Notes: generated from the sequence alone by a model not told the origin. DNA of 64,000 nt from Asterella californica (GCA_036924285.1 JAYKYS010000018.1:4712001-4776000), one strand, 5' to 3'; shown: positions 44,969-57,128, numbered from the stretch's first letter. Translations and numbers: made by a program.

Positions 44969-46233
44969 TGTTCTAATTAAATTAAATTCCATCTGAACAT
45001 GAAAGAGGTGAATTATATGCATGCTTCACGAGTATGAAAAAATATTATCTGAAACTCGAAGCTTATGGGTTGAAACACTGATCACGTTTTCATTTTTACC
45101 GGGTGAGGTTTGACACGCTCACTGACCACCTCCAACCGCCTAGAGTCTCCTCCAGTAGAGGTATATTCCTCTGTAAAACACGTAGCAACAGGTTACCTGC
45201 GACTTGAATGAAACTCCAAACAACTAACTACAGATGAACCTAGAGGCGCAAATCAACAGTTATTATAAACAACCATTCAGTGCACCAAAGTACACAAAAA
45301 CATCATAATTAAAATCAACGTTCATGCTACGGAACGGCAAACATTTCAGTAGGACACTCTCTACTCCACTTTCTTTTGTCTGTATCTTTATATATTAGAT
45401 AAAGTTCCTAGAATATACTTATATATATTATAGGAATTTTATTTGATTGCGTGCGGGACTGAAGACTGCTCGGCTGCTAACCCACGTGCCCAGACCAATT
45501 GACCGTCTGGGAAGCATGGTACACAGTAGTTACCGGTACTGGCCATTGAGCTGTCCCCCGGGGGACTTACTAGGGTACTAAGGACATTGGCGGCTACGGC
45601 TACGGTTACTAGGGTACTTAAGGCCGTAACCGCAACACGTATTGTGTGTTTTTGTTGTTTTAGTCTTTTGTAAAAAGCAATCATCTCCGATGTTGGTTCG
45701 CGCGTGTCGTTATCCGGAGCTTTAAACCACCACTACCGCTATATTAGAGGTGGGATCCCACCGCTAATATTTTTAATCTTTGTTAAGGAAGTTCGACACT
45801 GGCAGGCCATTTAGAGATTTGCGTAACACAGTCATCATCAGAATACATGATGAAACTGTGTGATCTTCGTAGTGAAATGAACAAAAAGAAGATTTCAAAA
45901 TGAGCCTATGATGAACTCAGGAAAAATAGGGACGACTTCAAAATTATCAAATGAATCTTGGATCATTGAAAATCACAGAAAGAGAATATTCTATATTTTG
46001 AATTTTGAAATATTCTACTATCCAGCATATTTTGTTATAATCACTTACCCTTCGTGTTACATGACCCAGCGAGCTCTTTTGAGACAGAGAGCTCAACTGG
46101 AGACTTGGCCTCTCGCACTCTGACCGAGAAAAGAAAGAAAAGCTACCGTGAAAATATCTTCCGGGTGCGAAGTCAAGCCTTTTATACCACTACAGGTGAA
46201 AGTGAAAAACTAGCATCACTGCACCGTGCTATG
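44969..46233. other. no supported gene
   Basis: Holds an 81-codon minus frame (45684-45439, true ATG) with one hydrophobic stretch (VAVTALSTLVTVAVAANVL) produced partly by a local DNA duplication. I see no independent support for a gene. Confidence 0.4.
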
Positions 46234-46244
46234 TACATCAGGCT

Positions 46245-46345
46245 TCCCTTCGGGACGTTAGTTGCTTTGCCCTTCGGGTCCTTCTTTCCCTTGTAAGACT
46301 TGATGGTCTCTTTCCATCCGTTTGCTATTCATTGTGTAGCGTGTT
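46245..46345 (+). repeat. ~101-bp dispersed repeat, copy 2, with 11-bp direct repeats
   Basis: tcccttcgggacgttagttg ... cttgatggtctctttccatc ... gtgtagcgtgtt is flanked exactly by tacatcaggct at 46234-46244 and 46346-46356. This looks like a short inserted element with its target duplication. Confidence 0.75.
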
Positions 46346-46360
46346 TACATCAGGCTCCAG

Positions 46361-46414
46361 AACTGCTTAGCACTCGCACGAGTCGTTTAAGCGTATGAGT
46401 GCTAAGCAGCTCCT
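46361..46414. repeat. 19-bp stem hairpin
   Basis: aactgcttagcactcgcac (46361-46379) pairs with gtatgagtgctaagcagctc (46393-46412) with two or three mismatches. It lies immediately right of the ~101-bp repeat and has no counterpart at the other two copies. Confidence 0.75.
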
Positions 46415-46621
46415 AAGTAGAAACGGAACAGATGGGTTCTCCAAGATTTTTCTCAAAAACGTGAAGAGTTTGGCATTCCTTCTAATTAGTATTATGTTGT
46501 TGAGTTATTCTATTATACATTCCATTGTACATCCTCCAGTATATTTTAGTTCTAAACACTTTCATACTTGCTCATCAGTACGGTGCACGGATACACTCAC
46601 CATCGGACACGGAAACTAATA

Positions 46622-46964
46622 GTGCGCGTCAAAGCTGGAACCTTTGAGAAATATTCATCACCCACCACGGGTGAATGTTACGACTGCGACCAAGAGGTCG
46701 TTGATGATTTTTGCGTGCATCTCTAACTTATCTTTTGTTCAAATCGGAAATGAGTTTCAACAATAAACAAGTTAAGTAACTTAGAGAATTTATTATAATT
46801 TTTAAAAAATCAGAAAATCAAATATTTATAACGATTCAAATGCAGCAACTTCAGTGATACACGGCTCTAGACAAAGCTGCCATTGGAAAAACTTTTAACA
46901 CCCTTTTTTACACCCTTTTCCTTCCTGATGTTAGAGAATCTTTTGCTTTAGCTTTGACACGCAC
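46622..46964 (+). mobile_element. GTGTCAAA-type MITE, copy D
   Basis: 343 bp with the clearest ends: tagtgcgcgtcaaagct (46620-46636) against the inverted agctttgacacgcacta, 16 of 17 matching. taata flanks both sides, as ctaata|gtgcg and cgcac|taatac. Internal gtgatacacggctctagaca matches the acggtcctaaacaaagtt segment of copy B. Noncoding. Confidence 0.75.
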
Positions 46965-49445
46965 TAATACTTCTGAAACAATCATGCAGGGAAACAACTT
47001 AATTCATATATCTTGATGTGAACTTTTAACCTTTTATGTTGAAACTTTTTTCATGACCGGAGATCCCAGTTCTTCAGTGAGAACTATATATGGTTCCAAT
47101 GTCACTTCATACTGTCCTCGTTTCCGGTCGAGATCCATTACTTCGGAGATCTGAAAGATCTTACTCGGCCATTCTACAACTATTCATTATTGAAAGTCAA
47201 AAGAGATGAAATGAATGTCACTTTTAAGCTGAATAATGTGAGCTTTGGTACAAGACCTAGCGTATGCTGACTGTTATTCCAGCTAGCTTGAATATCAAGA
47301 TTTGTTCATCATCCAAATTTACTCTTCTCGGTTGGTTCACCATTCGTGATAAGAGTTTGTTATCTACATATATATCTTAGATTTGGGTATGAGACATGTC
47401 ACTTTACCATTCTGAATAAGTTTATTATCTGATAAATGCTACTATCTACATTATTCAACAATCTAATTTTGATTGAAATAAATATATCTTTTAATGATTC
47501 TAACACTAAATCTAAAACTATATCTATACAACTCATTAGAATGGATTCAACTAAAATACCGTAGTCAATAAACCCCTTTCGAAATCTTGGTCTAAGATAC
47601 GAGGAGACATGTCTAGAGGATACAATTTTCTGGCGAAAGTGAAGATTTGTCTAACTTTTTCAGTCCTCCTAAGCGGTGGCTCTTTGTACGATGAGCAATG
47701 GGCGAGGACTGCTAACTACTATCGTTTATTTCTTGCAAGATTCTGCACAACTAGCAGACCAAGCCTTTTGGGCCGGGAAAGAATAGAGTGGTGTTTGTTT
47801 GTTTCATTCACACTAGGTCTCTTCAAGTCATCTTGAGACCTGCTGAAAGATATTTTGTTGAATGGACTCTTACTCATTACACTGACATGCCATCCTTTGA
47901 TTAGGGTAACGAGAGATTCGTGGGATGCACAACACTCGAAGTTTTTCAGGTTTCTATCCTCTTGATAATGCTCTACTGAAGAGGGGAAAACGATTGGTTC
48001 TAATCACCTACTACACAAAAACCCAGTCCAGTTCTCTGAAGACGTTCTCGCTTTCCATTGATTATGTTTGAACCGCCCTACGAAATGCAATGTACAGTTA
48101 GCGACAGACATAGCCTAATAGGAGGATACCTCCACTCGAGAGCCTCGAGGTCATGATTTGCAAAATATGTTGCCACTGTCGGTATGTAAGTACACTTTGG
48201 TCATCTACTTTATTCTCGATGGGTTGTAACATCGTCTGGTTGCCTCGTTGCCACGCATGAAAGAGTGCACCAAGAAGAGAAGACATCAACGACCTTCAGC
48301 AGAACATTTGTGGGTACTGTTGGCTGGCGAAATGTTCATCAAGAATTACAACCTTCAAGTCTTCTCCATCCACAGATGATCATCTAACAGGGAGTCATTC
48401 ATGGCCTTGGTGCTATCCATCTCGTGAGCTTTTCATACTCTCTTCCAGGCCCAGGTCCATAATAGTTTATGCAAAACTGGAGTCTCTAGAGCCCTCAGAT
48501 GGAACTGAATTTTCTTTCACTAATTCATCCTTTTGCCGATATGCTATATTGTTGTGTCCAGGAATTACCTCTCGGCCTGGTGTGGTTTTCGAACCGAACC
48601 ATATTTGGTGTTATATGATTATTCGATGTATACTTACAATCATGATGTGGAGCCTCGCGAATCAGTGTGCTGTATAAACAAAAGCGTTGTATAAACACCA
48701 CCCAGGTAAGGAAAACACTAACTTTCACGTGACCTGGTACTCCCATCACCTCATCTACACTGTTGCTTCGAATTCACGTATAAAGATCACATCAATCTAT
48801 AGTATACCTCACTCTTAGTATAATTTTCATGAGGGAACTTATAGATGAGTTGCACTGAGAATGAGTTCTGACGTACTCCTTCTATTTTACCCCAATGATC
48901 CGTGATCGGTTGCAACTTTTCAGTGCAGCTGTACATGTTTTTTCATGAGCTGTTTGTACTCTCGACAAGTCATCTGCAGAAATGGATATTGGAAAAACAG
49001 TTGCATGGAATCGCATGTCAATCTTCGGACCTTGTGTCCTATGCCCAACTAGATAAGCACGTCCTTATCATCCGGCCCATCTTCTGGGCAGTACTGCCTA
49101 GCTACTGCAAAGTTGTGGACAGTAAAGTATCGAACCAAATCCATCATGGATTACTACTTATCAGCATCTGGTGTAGACCTCATCTTTCCATGAACGATGA
49201 TCATGCAAAGTTCATGTACCCGATCAGAACGAAAAATATCAACCTCGAAACTGAAAGCCAGTCGAGGGGTAATGATCTCTTACCTCATCGATGTCCCTAT
49301 TTTCTTGTACGAGAGCACAAGACTGTTCGTACAGAAGCTACTGGAGTCTATACTCCGTTGGAGAGTGCTGTTCATTTTATGCAATCTTCAGGGACTAATC
49401 AATAGAAATCGTACCCATTCTTTCAGATCGGTCCGTGTTGTAGAG
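46965..49445. other. no supported gene
   Basis: The longest frame (48902-49405 plus, 167 codons) begins at GTG, overlaps a rival frame (49197-49544), and shows no motif. The other open frames here are short. Possibly decayed coding or transposon DNA, but nothing is identifiable. Confidence 0.4.
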
Positions 49446-49522
49446 ATCTCACCTGTAACTGACACACAAAGATGTTGTCTTTGTCAACAACAATTTTTGT
49501 GTGTGTCAGTGGCAGGTGAGGT
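49446..49522. repeat. long imperfect hairpin (~24-bp stem)
   Basis: ctcacctgtaactgacacac (from 49448) pairs with gtgtgtcagtggcaggtgag (to 49520). The apical region holds a second small stem (gttgtc/aacaac around tttgtc). Size and shape are compatible with a foldback element or a small-RNA precursor; neither is shown. Confidence 0.7.
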
Positions 49523-50616
49523 GGAAGTCACAACATCTTTGTAGCTGCGGTTGGCAGGGCTTCTGACGTTCAAAGGTCAAATGACCAGAGTTTTCGAGTT
49601 ACTGAACTGTACTACTGACTGTTCAGCTGGGTCCGAATAATGTTCTGCCCTGTTCTTCCCTCTTTGTCCCTCCTGGTTCTCTTCTTTTGCCCCCTCTCTG
49701 GAGAGTCTGGGCTCCAAAACTGTTCAATTTCTTCGTAAAGACGTCATAGCCTGTAATGTGAGGAGCTCTTAGACTCACGACGTCAAGCTTCTAGGCGAAT
49801 CGATAGGTGTGATCAAACTGTTGTGAATCATTATCTCTTCCATATGCACTTCATGCTTTTCGTGAATGTAGAGTCGGAAGTTGTGTGTGGAGGAATATTA
49901 TTGTACCAAGGTCATCAAGACACTCCTTTCTTTCTGTCCCAGCCTAATGGGATAGGCATGTCCTTGAAAGTCTGGTTCTCTGTGGATGAGCTGGCCTCCC
50001 CGGCATATTGATGGTTCACCACTAGACTAGCCCAAACAAGGAGTTGCGGCTTGCCAATTTCGAGACCTCGTGTTCTTCAAATGCTTCAGTTCCCCATCCT
50101 CGTTTCCTTCTCTTGTTTTTCTTTGGGTTGCTTGAGAATGTTCCGCAAGTCATCTCGAAGCGAAAGTGAACCCCAAAGCGGCGTAAAGTTCAAGCCGCCA
50201 TCATTCTTTTTATAGTCCCAAATGGATGGGGAGGAATCAGAGAGGATTCCAATGCGATGGTCTTCTTGCTTTTACTGGAACTTGTTACTACGGACATTGT
50301 GTGTGTATAGGCGTTGCAACAAAGCATTTTGGAGCCGAGCGAGGGGAGCGAATTTACCAAAGCTGGAACATTGTCGTCAATCATTTCCCCTTCTGGGGCA
50401 CCGCAGCAGAGTGTTCTTTTCTTTTCACATTCTTGGGCCATTAAACGACAGCCTCAGCTTTGCAGCTGAAAGGCAGTTTGCTGCCCCCAGCTTACGTCAG
50501 CTTTCAAGGGCTGTGCTACGGTAGTTCGTTCATTGTCTTGGTACGACCATTTACGCTACAGTCGTAGAACTCGGCAGCAGATTGTGGATGCCAGATACGT
50601 ATAACCGTATGCTGAT
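49523..50616. other. no supported gene
   Basis: Overlapping frames on both strands at 50190-50524 and a 62-codon plus frame at 49823-50011, none with a recognisable domain. Confidence 0.45.
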
Positions 50617-51628
50617 TGTAACGTTCGACCGCAGATCTCGGAACAGATTCTTTAATCTCTAACCAATGAACTGCCGAACGTGAACCTCCCTAGAGACCTG
50701 TATACTTTATTTGTGTCTCCAGATCCAGTTTGTTAAACTATCAGCTAATGAGCACCGAGGATTTGATAACTGTTGGACGGGTTTCGAATAACCAACTAGT
50801 CTTTTGTAGGTCTCTGGTCAATCTTAGGTTGCTAAATACAGGTGGAACTATTCTAGATCTGGGTTGCATAAAATTTGGGCAGCGCTTCCGCTACTGGTGA
50901 TCAAGTCGGAACGCCAGGACCCACAAGGAGCAACCGCCAAGACTAGGAGACCTAGTAGATTCTAGGAAGTAGGAAGGCACACCGAAATAGAGTCAACTCC
51001 ACACCAGACTCTTCAATCCAACTTTGGCACTCAATCCAAGCTTGCTTATCATATAACAAAACAAATCACGGGCTCATATACATTACACGGTGTTTTCTTG
51101 CTAACAAGGTCTCGAAGAGCTCTTAGGTCGGAAATTCTTCACTGCTCTGCAAATCTCCTGATAATTTCCCTCCAGAACGCTATCTCTTCAGGAATCTTCA
51201 CCCTGAACGCTGAAATCTTCCACTCAACAAACTATCTCAAAATACAGATCTGATCAGCACTGAAATCTCCTTGGTACCCTTGACCGGTAACTATTCACCC
51301 ACAGTCTATTCCCAGTGTAGTCAAAACACCGTTCCAGCCTGCCTCTATTCTTTCAAGTAAGGCTCTGCTAATGATCCACTCAACCTATGCTCCGTGGTCT
51401 GATAAGACTTCACTCTCTGGTCTCGTACAGTCTCTAATCAGTCTCTCTGCCAGCCACCAACCTGAGAACCATGCGCAGTGACCTGAACCCAAGAAGTGAA
51501 AAACGTTCAATGAGACATTTAGGGTTCGCGAATCCCTTATCTAGTCCTGGAGAGCCCTTCGTATCACCTTGTAGCCACCATGTAACGTCATTTAATCACA
51601 GCCCTTTTTAAAAGTAAACGACGTTACA
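50617..51628 (-). mobile_element. solo LTR of the gypsy family
   Basis: 1012 bp from tgtaacgttcgacc to gacgttaca, flanked by tgat (50613-50616 and 51629-51632). No internal region is attached, so it is most simply the product of recombination between two LTRs of a former full element. Its R-U5 side resembles copy 2, while its U3 start (minus strand tgtaacgtcgtttactt) is closer to copy 1. It lies 59 bp from copy 2, in the same orientation. Confidence 0.88.
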
Positions 51629-51687
51629 TGATTGAAGCTCGTCCTGCTTCATCCTTTGAGAATACTTGGAGCTACCCTAGCTGAAAA

Positions 51688-52660
51688 TGCAACGTTCGAC
51701 CGTAGATCTCGAAACAGATTCCTTTATCTCTAACCAAACGTGAACCTCCCTGGAGACCTGTATACTTTATTTGTGTCTCCAAATCCAGTTCGTTAAACTA
51801 TCCGCTAATAAGCACAGAGGATTTAATAATTGTTGAACGGGTTTCGAATAACCAACTAGTCTTTTGTAGGTCTCTGGTCAATCTTAGGTTACTAAATACA
51901 GGTGGAACTATTCTAGACCTGGGTTGCATAAAATTTGGGCAGCGCTTCCGCTATTGGTGATCAAGTCGAAACGCCAGGACCCACAAGGAGCAACCGCCAA
52001 GACTAGGAGACCTAGTAGATGCTAGGAAGTAGGAAGGCAAAGCAATAACACCGAAATAAAGTCAACACGACACCAGATGCGCCCAACTCAGTTTTGGCAC
52101 ACAACTCAAGCCTACTTATCAGAATGGAGAAAGTCAAGGGCTCATATACATTACATGGCGTTTACTTGCTGACAAGGTCACGCAGCGCTCTTGGACCGGC
52201 AATTCTTCACTATTCTGCAACTCTGCTGTGAAGAAATAACTCTAGAACTAAGACTTCACCAGATAAGCTCTTATCACTCTGAACGCTCTGAATTTTCAGT
52301 CCCCAGATCAAATCTGAAGTCAACGACCTAAGCTACACCATATCCTTCCTGTTGATCACAAGTCGGCTCTCAAGGTCTACTCTCCAGATCTGCACTCCAA
52401 GGAGCTTGATGTGCATTCAGTTCTAGCTCCTGATTTCTGACCTCAAAGGCAATATACACTACACTGAAAAATACAGTCTCCTCCTTCACCACCAAGAGTG
52501 CTCTCTCTCTTCAAATACTGAAAACTGAGAATGGCTCATTTAGGGTTCACGACCCTCTTTATCTGGTCTCCTTGAGTTTGCTTTGTGACCATGCAGCTGC
52601 CACTTTTTGGTTAATCACTGCCCGAATGACATCTGGTGGGATAAAGCACAAGGTGTTACA
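51688..52660 (-). repeat. 3' LTR of gypsy copy 2
   Basis: Left copy on the plus strand, tgcaacgttcgacc to ggtgttaca. Against the other LTR it shows tgc for tgt at the tip and lacks about 11 bp near 51738. A G-rich tract (minus strand ttagttggggcgat) stands next to it, as a polypurine tract should. Confidence 0.92.
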
Positions 52661-53056
52661 ATCGCCCCAACTAACAAAACACAGTTCTTCCATTGAACTG
52701 CGGTATCTGCAATACCACATTAGAAATAACACTTTCTCAAATCCAGAGAAATACTACCCCATCCAGGGTAAGCTCTTTCTCAGAGCTATGCTCCATCACC
52801 GAACATCCGTTGAAGCTTTCGGGTGAAACAGAACCCTAGCTTCCAAGTGGTAAACTCGTCAGTTTCTTTTTATCCACCTCCTTACTATGATACATCACAG
52901 TAGCGTCAGCCTAAACTTGATTGACATCCGACAGCCATAAGCAGTCAGTAGACCACAACTCCATCTTTAGACGAGCAGATTGGCCAGATCTACTCGGTTC
53001 CAGTGTCCTTGAAGGGCCCTTTTGCATGACCCTTTTGACTCGATTCAATCCACCAC

Positions 53057-54430
53057 TTAGCTGGAAGTAACCACTGCGGACTGTCGTCTCATAAAGTATC
53101 TTCGCAGTGGTTCCTGGAACTTGTACAATGCTAGATCATCCAAGAACTCCCAAGCTTCACTTACCAATCCCGGAACTCTACTTGTCCAACGACATAGGTA
53201 TTGAGTAACGGGTTCTCCAGTTCCATCTGGATTCGATGATGCTCGATGATCTACTATCTCAATCAACTCAAGATCATCAGCTCTTGGTAATGCTTCTAAC
53301 ACTGGATGCCATTTCTGATATCTTCCTGGCAATGATTCTAGTTCTTCGCGAAACATTTTCAAGTTAGAAACATGAATGATGGAGTGATAATGCTTCATAC
53401 TAGATGGAAAACGTAACTTATAAGTCACAGGACCTAACTTCTTCTCAATCAAGAATGGTCCTGCCCACTTTGGAAGAAACTTCTTGGCTAAGTCCACCCC
53501 TGCTAGTATTTTGAAGTTCTTGGTTCCCAACCAGACCCTCTGCCCTTCTTCGAACTGTACGTCTTGCCTACCACGATTTGCATACTTGGCATACCGTTGT
53601 TGTGCCTTCTCCATGTGTTTCTTGACTTCTTGAAACACAGTACCCTGAACACGTATGAAAGTCTCTAGATCTGGAGGATCCTAGTTTGACCTTCTTGTGT
53701 TTTCATGCCCCTTGATAGCTAGAGCTATAGGAGTCCAAGGTGCATGAGAGCCTCGATAAATCACTTCAAATGGTTTAAATCTTGTGCTCGAATGCTTAGT
53801 GTTGTTATATGTAAACTCCACCAAGTCCAAGTGCTCGCTCCAATCACTTTGATCTCGCATGATATAGTTTCTCAACCCTTGCTCTACTATCTGTATCGTC
53901 TTTTCCGTCTGACCATCAGTTTTAGGATGATAGGAGGAACTGAACTTGAGGGTAGTTCCGAGTCTTCGAAACAAACCCTTTCAAAACTCAGCAACAAACC
54001 TCATATCCAAGTCTGAAACAATGTCTTTAGGCATCCTGTGATACTTAAAAACATATCGAATGAATAGTTCAGCGGCACCTTTTGACGTCACTGCTTCCCT
54101 ACAAGGGATGAGGTGAGCTTGTTTGCTGAAACGATCGATGACAACTAGCAAAGTGTCAAAACCTCCTGACTCAGGTAAACCGGTGCATAAGTCCATACTT
54201 ATGCTCTCCCAAGGCCCATCAGGTATTGGTAATGGTCTCAGCAATCTTGCAGGTCTCCTCCGCTCAGTTCGTTGTTGCTGACATGTCAAGCAAGTCTGCA
54301 CGTACTTGATTACATCCTCCAACATGGTTGGCCAATAAAACTGCTCTTTAAGTCGTTGTAACGTTCTATTCTGTCCTCCATGTCCAGCTAGTTCACAATC
54401 ATGACGTTCTTGCATGACTAGTGTCCTCAT
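53057..54430 (-). pseudogene. integrase with chromodomain of gypsy copy 2 (two stops)
   Basis: Reading leftwards, 54430-53981 holds the HHCC domain (HDCELAGHGGQNRT ... CLTCQQQ) and the core start (ISMDLCTGLPESGGFDTLLV), with DIVSDLDMRF. 53974-53681 holds YHPKTDGQTEKT. 53638-53057 holds KWAGPFLIEKKLGPVTYKL and the chromodomain-like VTQYLCRWTS ... EAWEFLDDL. The first gap is a TGA (53983-53981) where copy 1 has TGG. The second is a TAG (53683-53681) in place of a glutamine codon. The core is better kept than in copy 1, which has G in VVIGRF where this copy has D. Confidence 0.9.
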
Positions 54431-55309
54431 AACCCAAGAAAAGATCTGAGCTCATGAACACTCTCAGGTCTCTTCCATTCAACAATGGCTCGAATCTTAG
54501 CCTTGTTAAGGTGAATACCATGCGCATCGATCAAACATCCTAGAAACACCACACTCTCTTGTCCAAAAGAACACTTGTTCTTCTTGAGGTAGAGTTGATG
54601 TTCTTCCAGGCGTTTAAAAACTGTTTCAACATCTGCTAGATGCTGATCCCAAGTGGATGAGAAGATGATGATATCGTCCACGTACACGATAACACTCTCA
54701 TCCAAAAGATCTCTGAAGATCTCGTTCATCAGCCTGCAAAAAATACCAGGTGCATTGGACAATCCAAACGGCAACACTGTATACTCAAACAAGCCATACC
54801 TCGTCCTTATAGCCGCCTTTTCTTCATCTCCTTCTTTGATCCGGATTTGATGATATCCAGAACGAAGATCCAACTTGGTGAAGTACTTTCCTGTGACCAA
54901 CCGATCTGTGGTTTCATCCATGAGAGGAAGAGGATACTTGTTCTTGACAGTAATCTTATTAAGTGCACGGTAGTCTGCACACATGCGGATACCACCATCT
55001 TTCTTGATCACGAACAACACCAACATAAGGTGATATGCTGGGTCGTAAGATACCTTGAGCTACCAACTCTTTCAACTGAGTCTTCAGCTCTGTTAGCTCA
55101 TCAAACGACATGCGTCTTGATGGCACTGCAATAGGTGTAGCCCCAGGAACCAGATCAATGGCATAATCCAAGGCTCTCCTCGGAAGAAGTCCTGTTGGTA
55201 ACTGATCCGGCATTATATGAGAATACCTCTCAATCAGCACTTGCATATCAGGGTGTATGGGAAGAGCAGCAACACGTTCATCCGTCTCCACCTTGGGTTT
55301 AGACATCAC
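54427..55309 (-). pseudogene. protease-RT linker and reverse transcriptase of gypsy copy 2
   Basis: 55309-54959 holds the linker and RT start (IDLVPGATPIAVPSRRMSF). A ~5-bp deletion near 55030 then moves the reading into 55026-54427, 199 codons from a true ATG. That frame has [45 protein letters not shown] and the catalytic YVDD at 54684-54673. It ends ELRSFLGL and a stop made by the RNase H deletion joint near 54430. The RT palm is intact apart from the upstream frameshift. Confidence 0.9.
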
Positions 55310-55465
55310 TGCAACCCAAGCTTCGTCTACCGACTTGATCTGCTTTCCAAACTACCTAGCTGTGCAGATTTGAAATGCCACTTTGGCTTGTTGGAACCTA
55401 CGGACAGCATGGTTTGGCTCCTTGGGTCTCTCTTTGATGATCAATGGATGGGATTGACCCAAGTC

Positions 55466-56629
55466 TCATCGATCCATGACTATGACGTTCCTTTCTTGAA
55501 CATCTAGCTTGGCCTTGGTCTCTTGTAACCAAGACCAGGACAAGATACCCTCCATCGTGTCACCTAAGCTCATAACTAAGAACTCATGCTTCCTAGTTAC
55601 CCCTCCAACAGTAATAGGGACACTCATGAGCTTTTCTATAACGGTTGTGCTGCCTTGCACAAACCTTACCAACAACGGGCTCATGATCTTGGTTCTAGTC
55701 ACCCCTAAGATCTTGATCAGTTTTTCATCTAAGACATTCACATCTGCTCCAGTATCAATAAGCAAACAACACCGGTGGTTTCCTATTTTCACTTCAATCC
55801 ATGGCAGAAAATCCTCATGTTCTACCAAATGCTCACCAGCACATACCTCTGCTCCTGTAGTCGCCTCAACTGGTTCTTCAACACTGGTTGTCTCTTCAGC
55901 TATCAACCCACGAACGTTGCTCGTTGTTGAACGTTGAGGACACTCACGAGCAATGTGACCGTCCCGTCCGCATCGAAAACAGATGATCGTCCTTGAAGGT
56001 GTAGCACTGCTAGCTCCACTGCTCCTAGCACCTGAAGTCGAAGCTTGATTGGATCCTGCATTGGATGCATAAGATTCAGTAGGTCGGGTCTGAGTAGGAC
56101 CACGAGTAACTCCTTGCTGTTGAGACCCACGAGGAAACCTCCTTCTCGTTGCATCAAATCTTCCACCATCACGTCCTCTACCACCTCTGCTCTGAGAGGA
56201 CGCTATCTGTCCTTGAGGATTGCGCCAAAATCCTCTACTAGGCTCACCACCACTTGTTCCACGCTGAAACTTGGAGGGCTGCACGGTGTAGTTACGTTCC
56301 CTAGTGTTCTCTGCTGCTTCCAGAAATGCAAACAAATCTTGCATGTCCTCGGACTTATGAAACATAACCCAGCTATCAAACACACTAGCATAGAAACCTT
56401 GCAGGCCTTTCTTCAAGTGGAACAGCAAGTCGGTGCGATCCACCATGTGCAAACGAGTAACCAACTCAGAAAACTGCTGGAGATACTGTCTGATACTCCC
56501 TGTCTCTCTCAGATGAATGAGTTCTAGTCGAAACTGTGTAGCTTCATCCACTGGTATCAAATGTCGTCGGAGTTCATCCTTCAGCTCCGGCCAAGTGGAC
56601 ATAGGAGTTGTACCGTTCAAACTTCTCAT
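55466..56629 (-). pseudogene. gag C-terminus, zinc knuckle and protease of gypsy copy 2
   Basis: A 387-codon open stretch, the longest gypsy frame in the window. Gag core runs from residue 1 to ~125. An Arg/Gly/Ser-rich linker follows (~135-215). The CCHC knuckle CFRCGRDGHIAREC lies at 55981-55940, and retropepsin LLIDTGAD has D-T-G at 55756-55748. It ends at a TGA (55468-55466) where copy 1 reads TGG. A TGA at 56650-56648 (also TGG in copy 1) separates it from the N-terminal gag. Confidence 0.9.
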
Positions 56630-56647
56630 CCGTTGTTGACCTCCATA

Positions 56648-57092
56648 TCATTCCTTAGCCTCTCCTTCCAGTCTACTAACAGCATAGGTGAACCAACTGC
56701 GCTCATCGAAATTCTCCAGGTAATTCTCCATTTCAGTAATCCATAACTCAAACCTGGAAAAGCTTTTCTCACCGTTGAAAGCTGATGGTGTCGCTGGTTC
56801 AGCCCACTTCACTTTCCGCTTGTGCCCTTCTTTGGCTGAGCTGCCTTCCCGCAACATTCTCTTGCACCTTCTGTGACCCATCTTCATTCTTATCTGTTTG
56901 AGCAATATCAACTGCTCCTTCACCTGGTAGTGCTAAATCCTTGACTTGCTCGATTTGCAGTATAGGGACCTCCGCTTCCTTCTCTTGTGTCGCTTTTGCT
57001 TGAGTTAGGTCAGCTTCTACTTGCTCAAGTCGGCCTTCCAACTTTCTCAGCAATGCTTTCATCTCGTCCAACTCGGTCGACACAACCTCCAT
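56648..57092 (-). pseudogene. gag N-terminus of gypsy copy 2 (frameshifted)
   Basis: The first ATG after the primer site is at 57092 and opens a coiled-coil-like segment (MEVVSTELDEMKALLRKLEG, then acidic repeats). A one-base insertion near 56855 (gcggg for gcgg in copy 1) shifts the frame. The gag core WAEPATPSAFNGEKSF continues in the frame ending at 56648. Copy 1 is frameshifted about 15 bases away by a different insertion. Confidence 0.85.
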
Positions 57093-57128
57093 TGTCAATG
57101 GTGTTCAGTAAAGACTCAACTTGAGCTT

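Noticed and set aside
45439..45684. 81-codon minus-strand frame with a hydrophobic segment, possible small membrane protein
   Set aside because: The hydrophobic part arises from a locally duplicated DNA segment (ggtac...actaggg). There is no conserved neighbour or family.
48902..49405. 167-codon plus-strand open frame
   Set aside because: It starts at GTG, has no recognisable motif, and is overlapped by another frame of 115 codons on the same strand. Chance openness is the simpler reading.
46965..50040. Possible Copia or other polyprotein remnant on the minus strand
   Set aside because: Trial translations of several stretches gave no protease, RT, RNase H or integrase motif.
55509..56527. 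Plus-strand frames of 142 and 160 codons
   Set aside because: Antisense shadows of the gag-protease region of gypsy copy 2.
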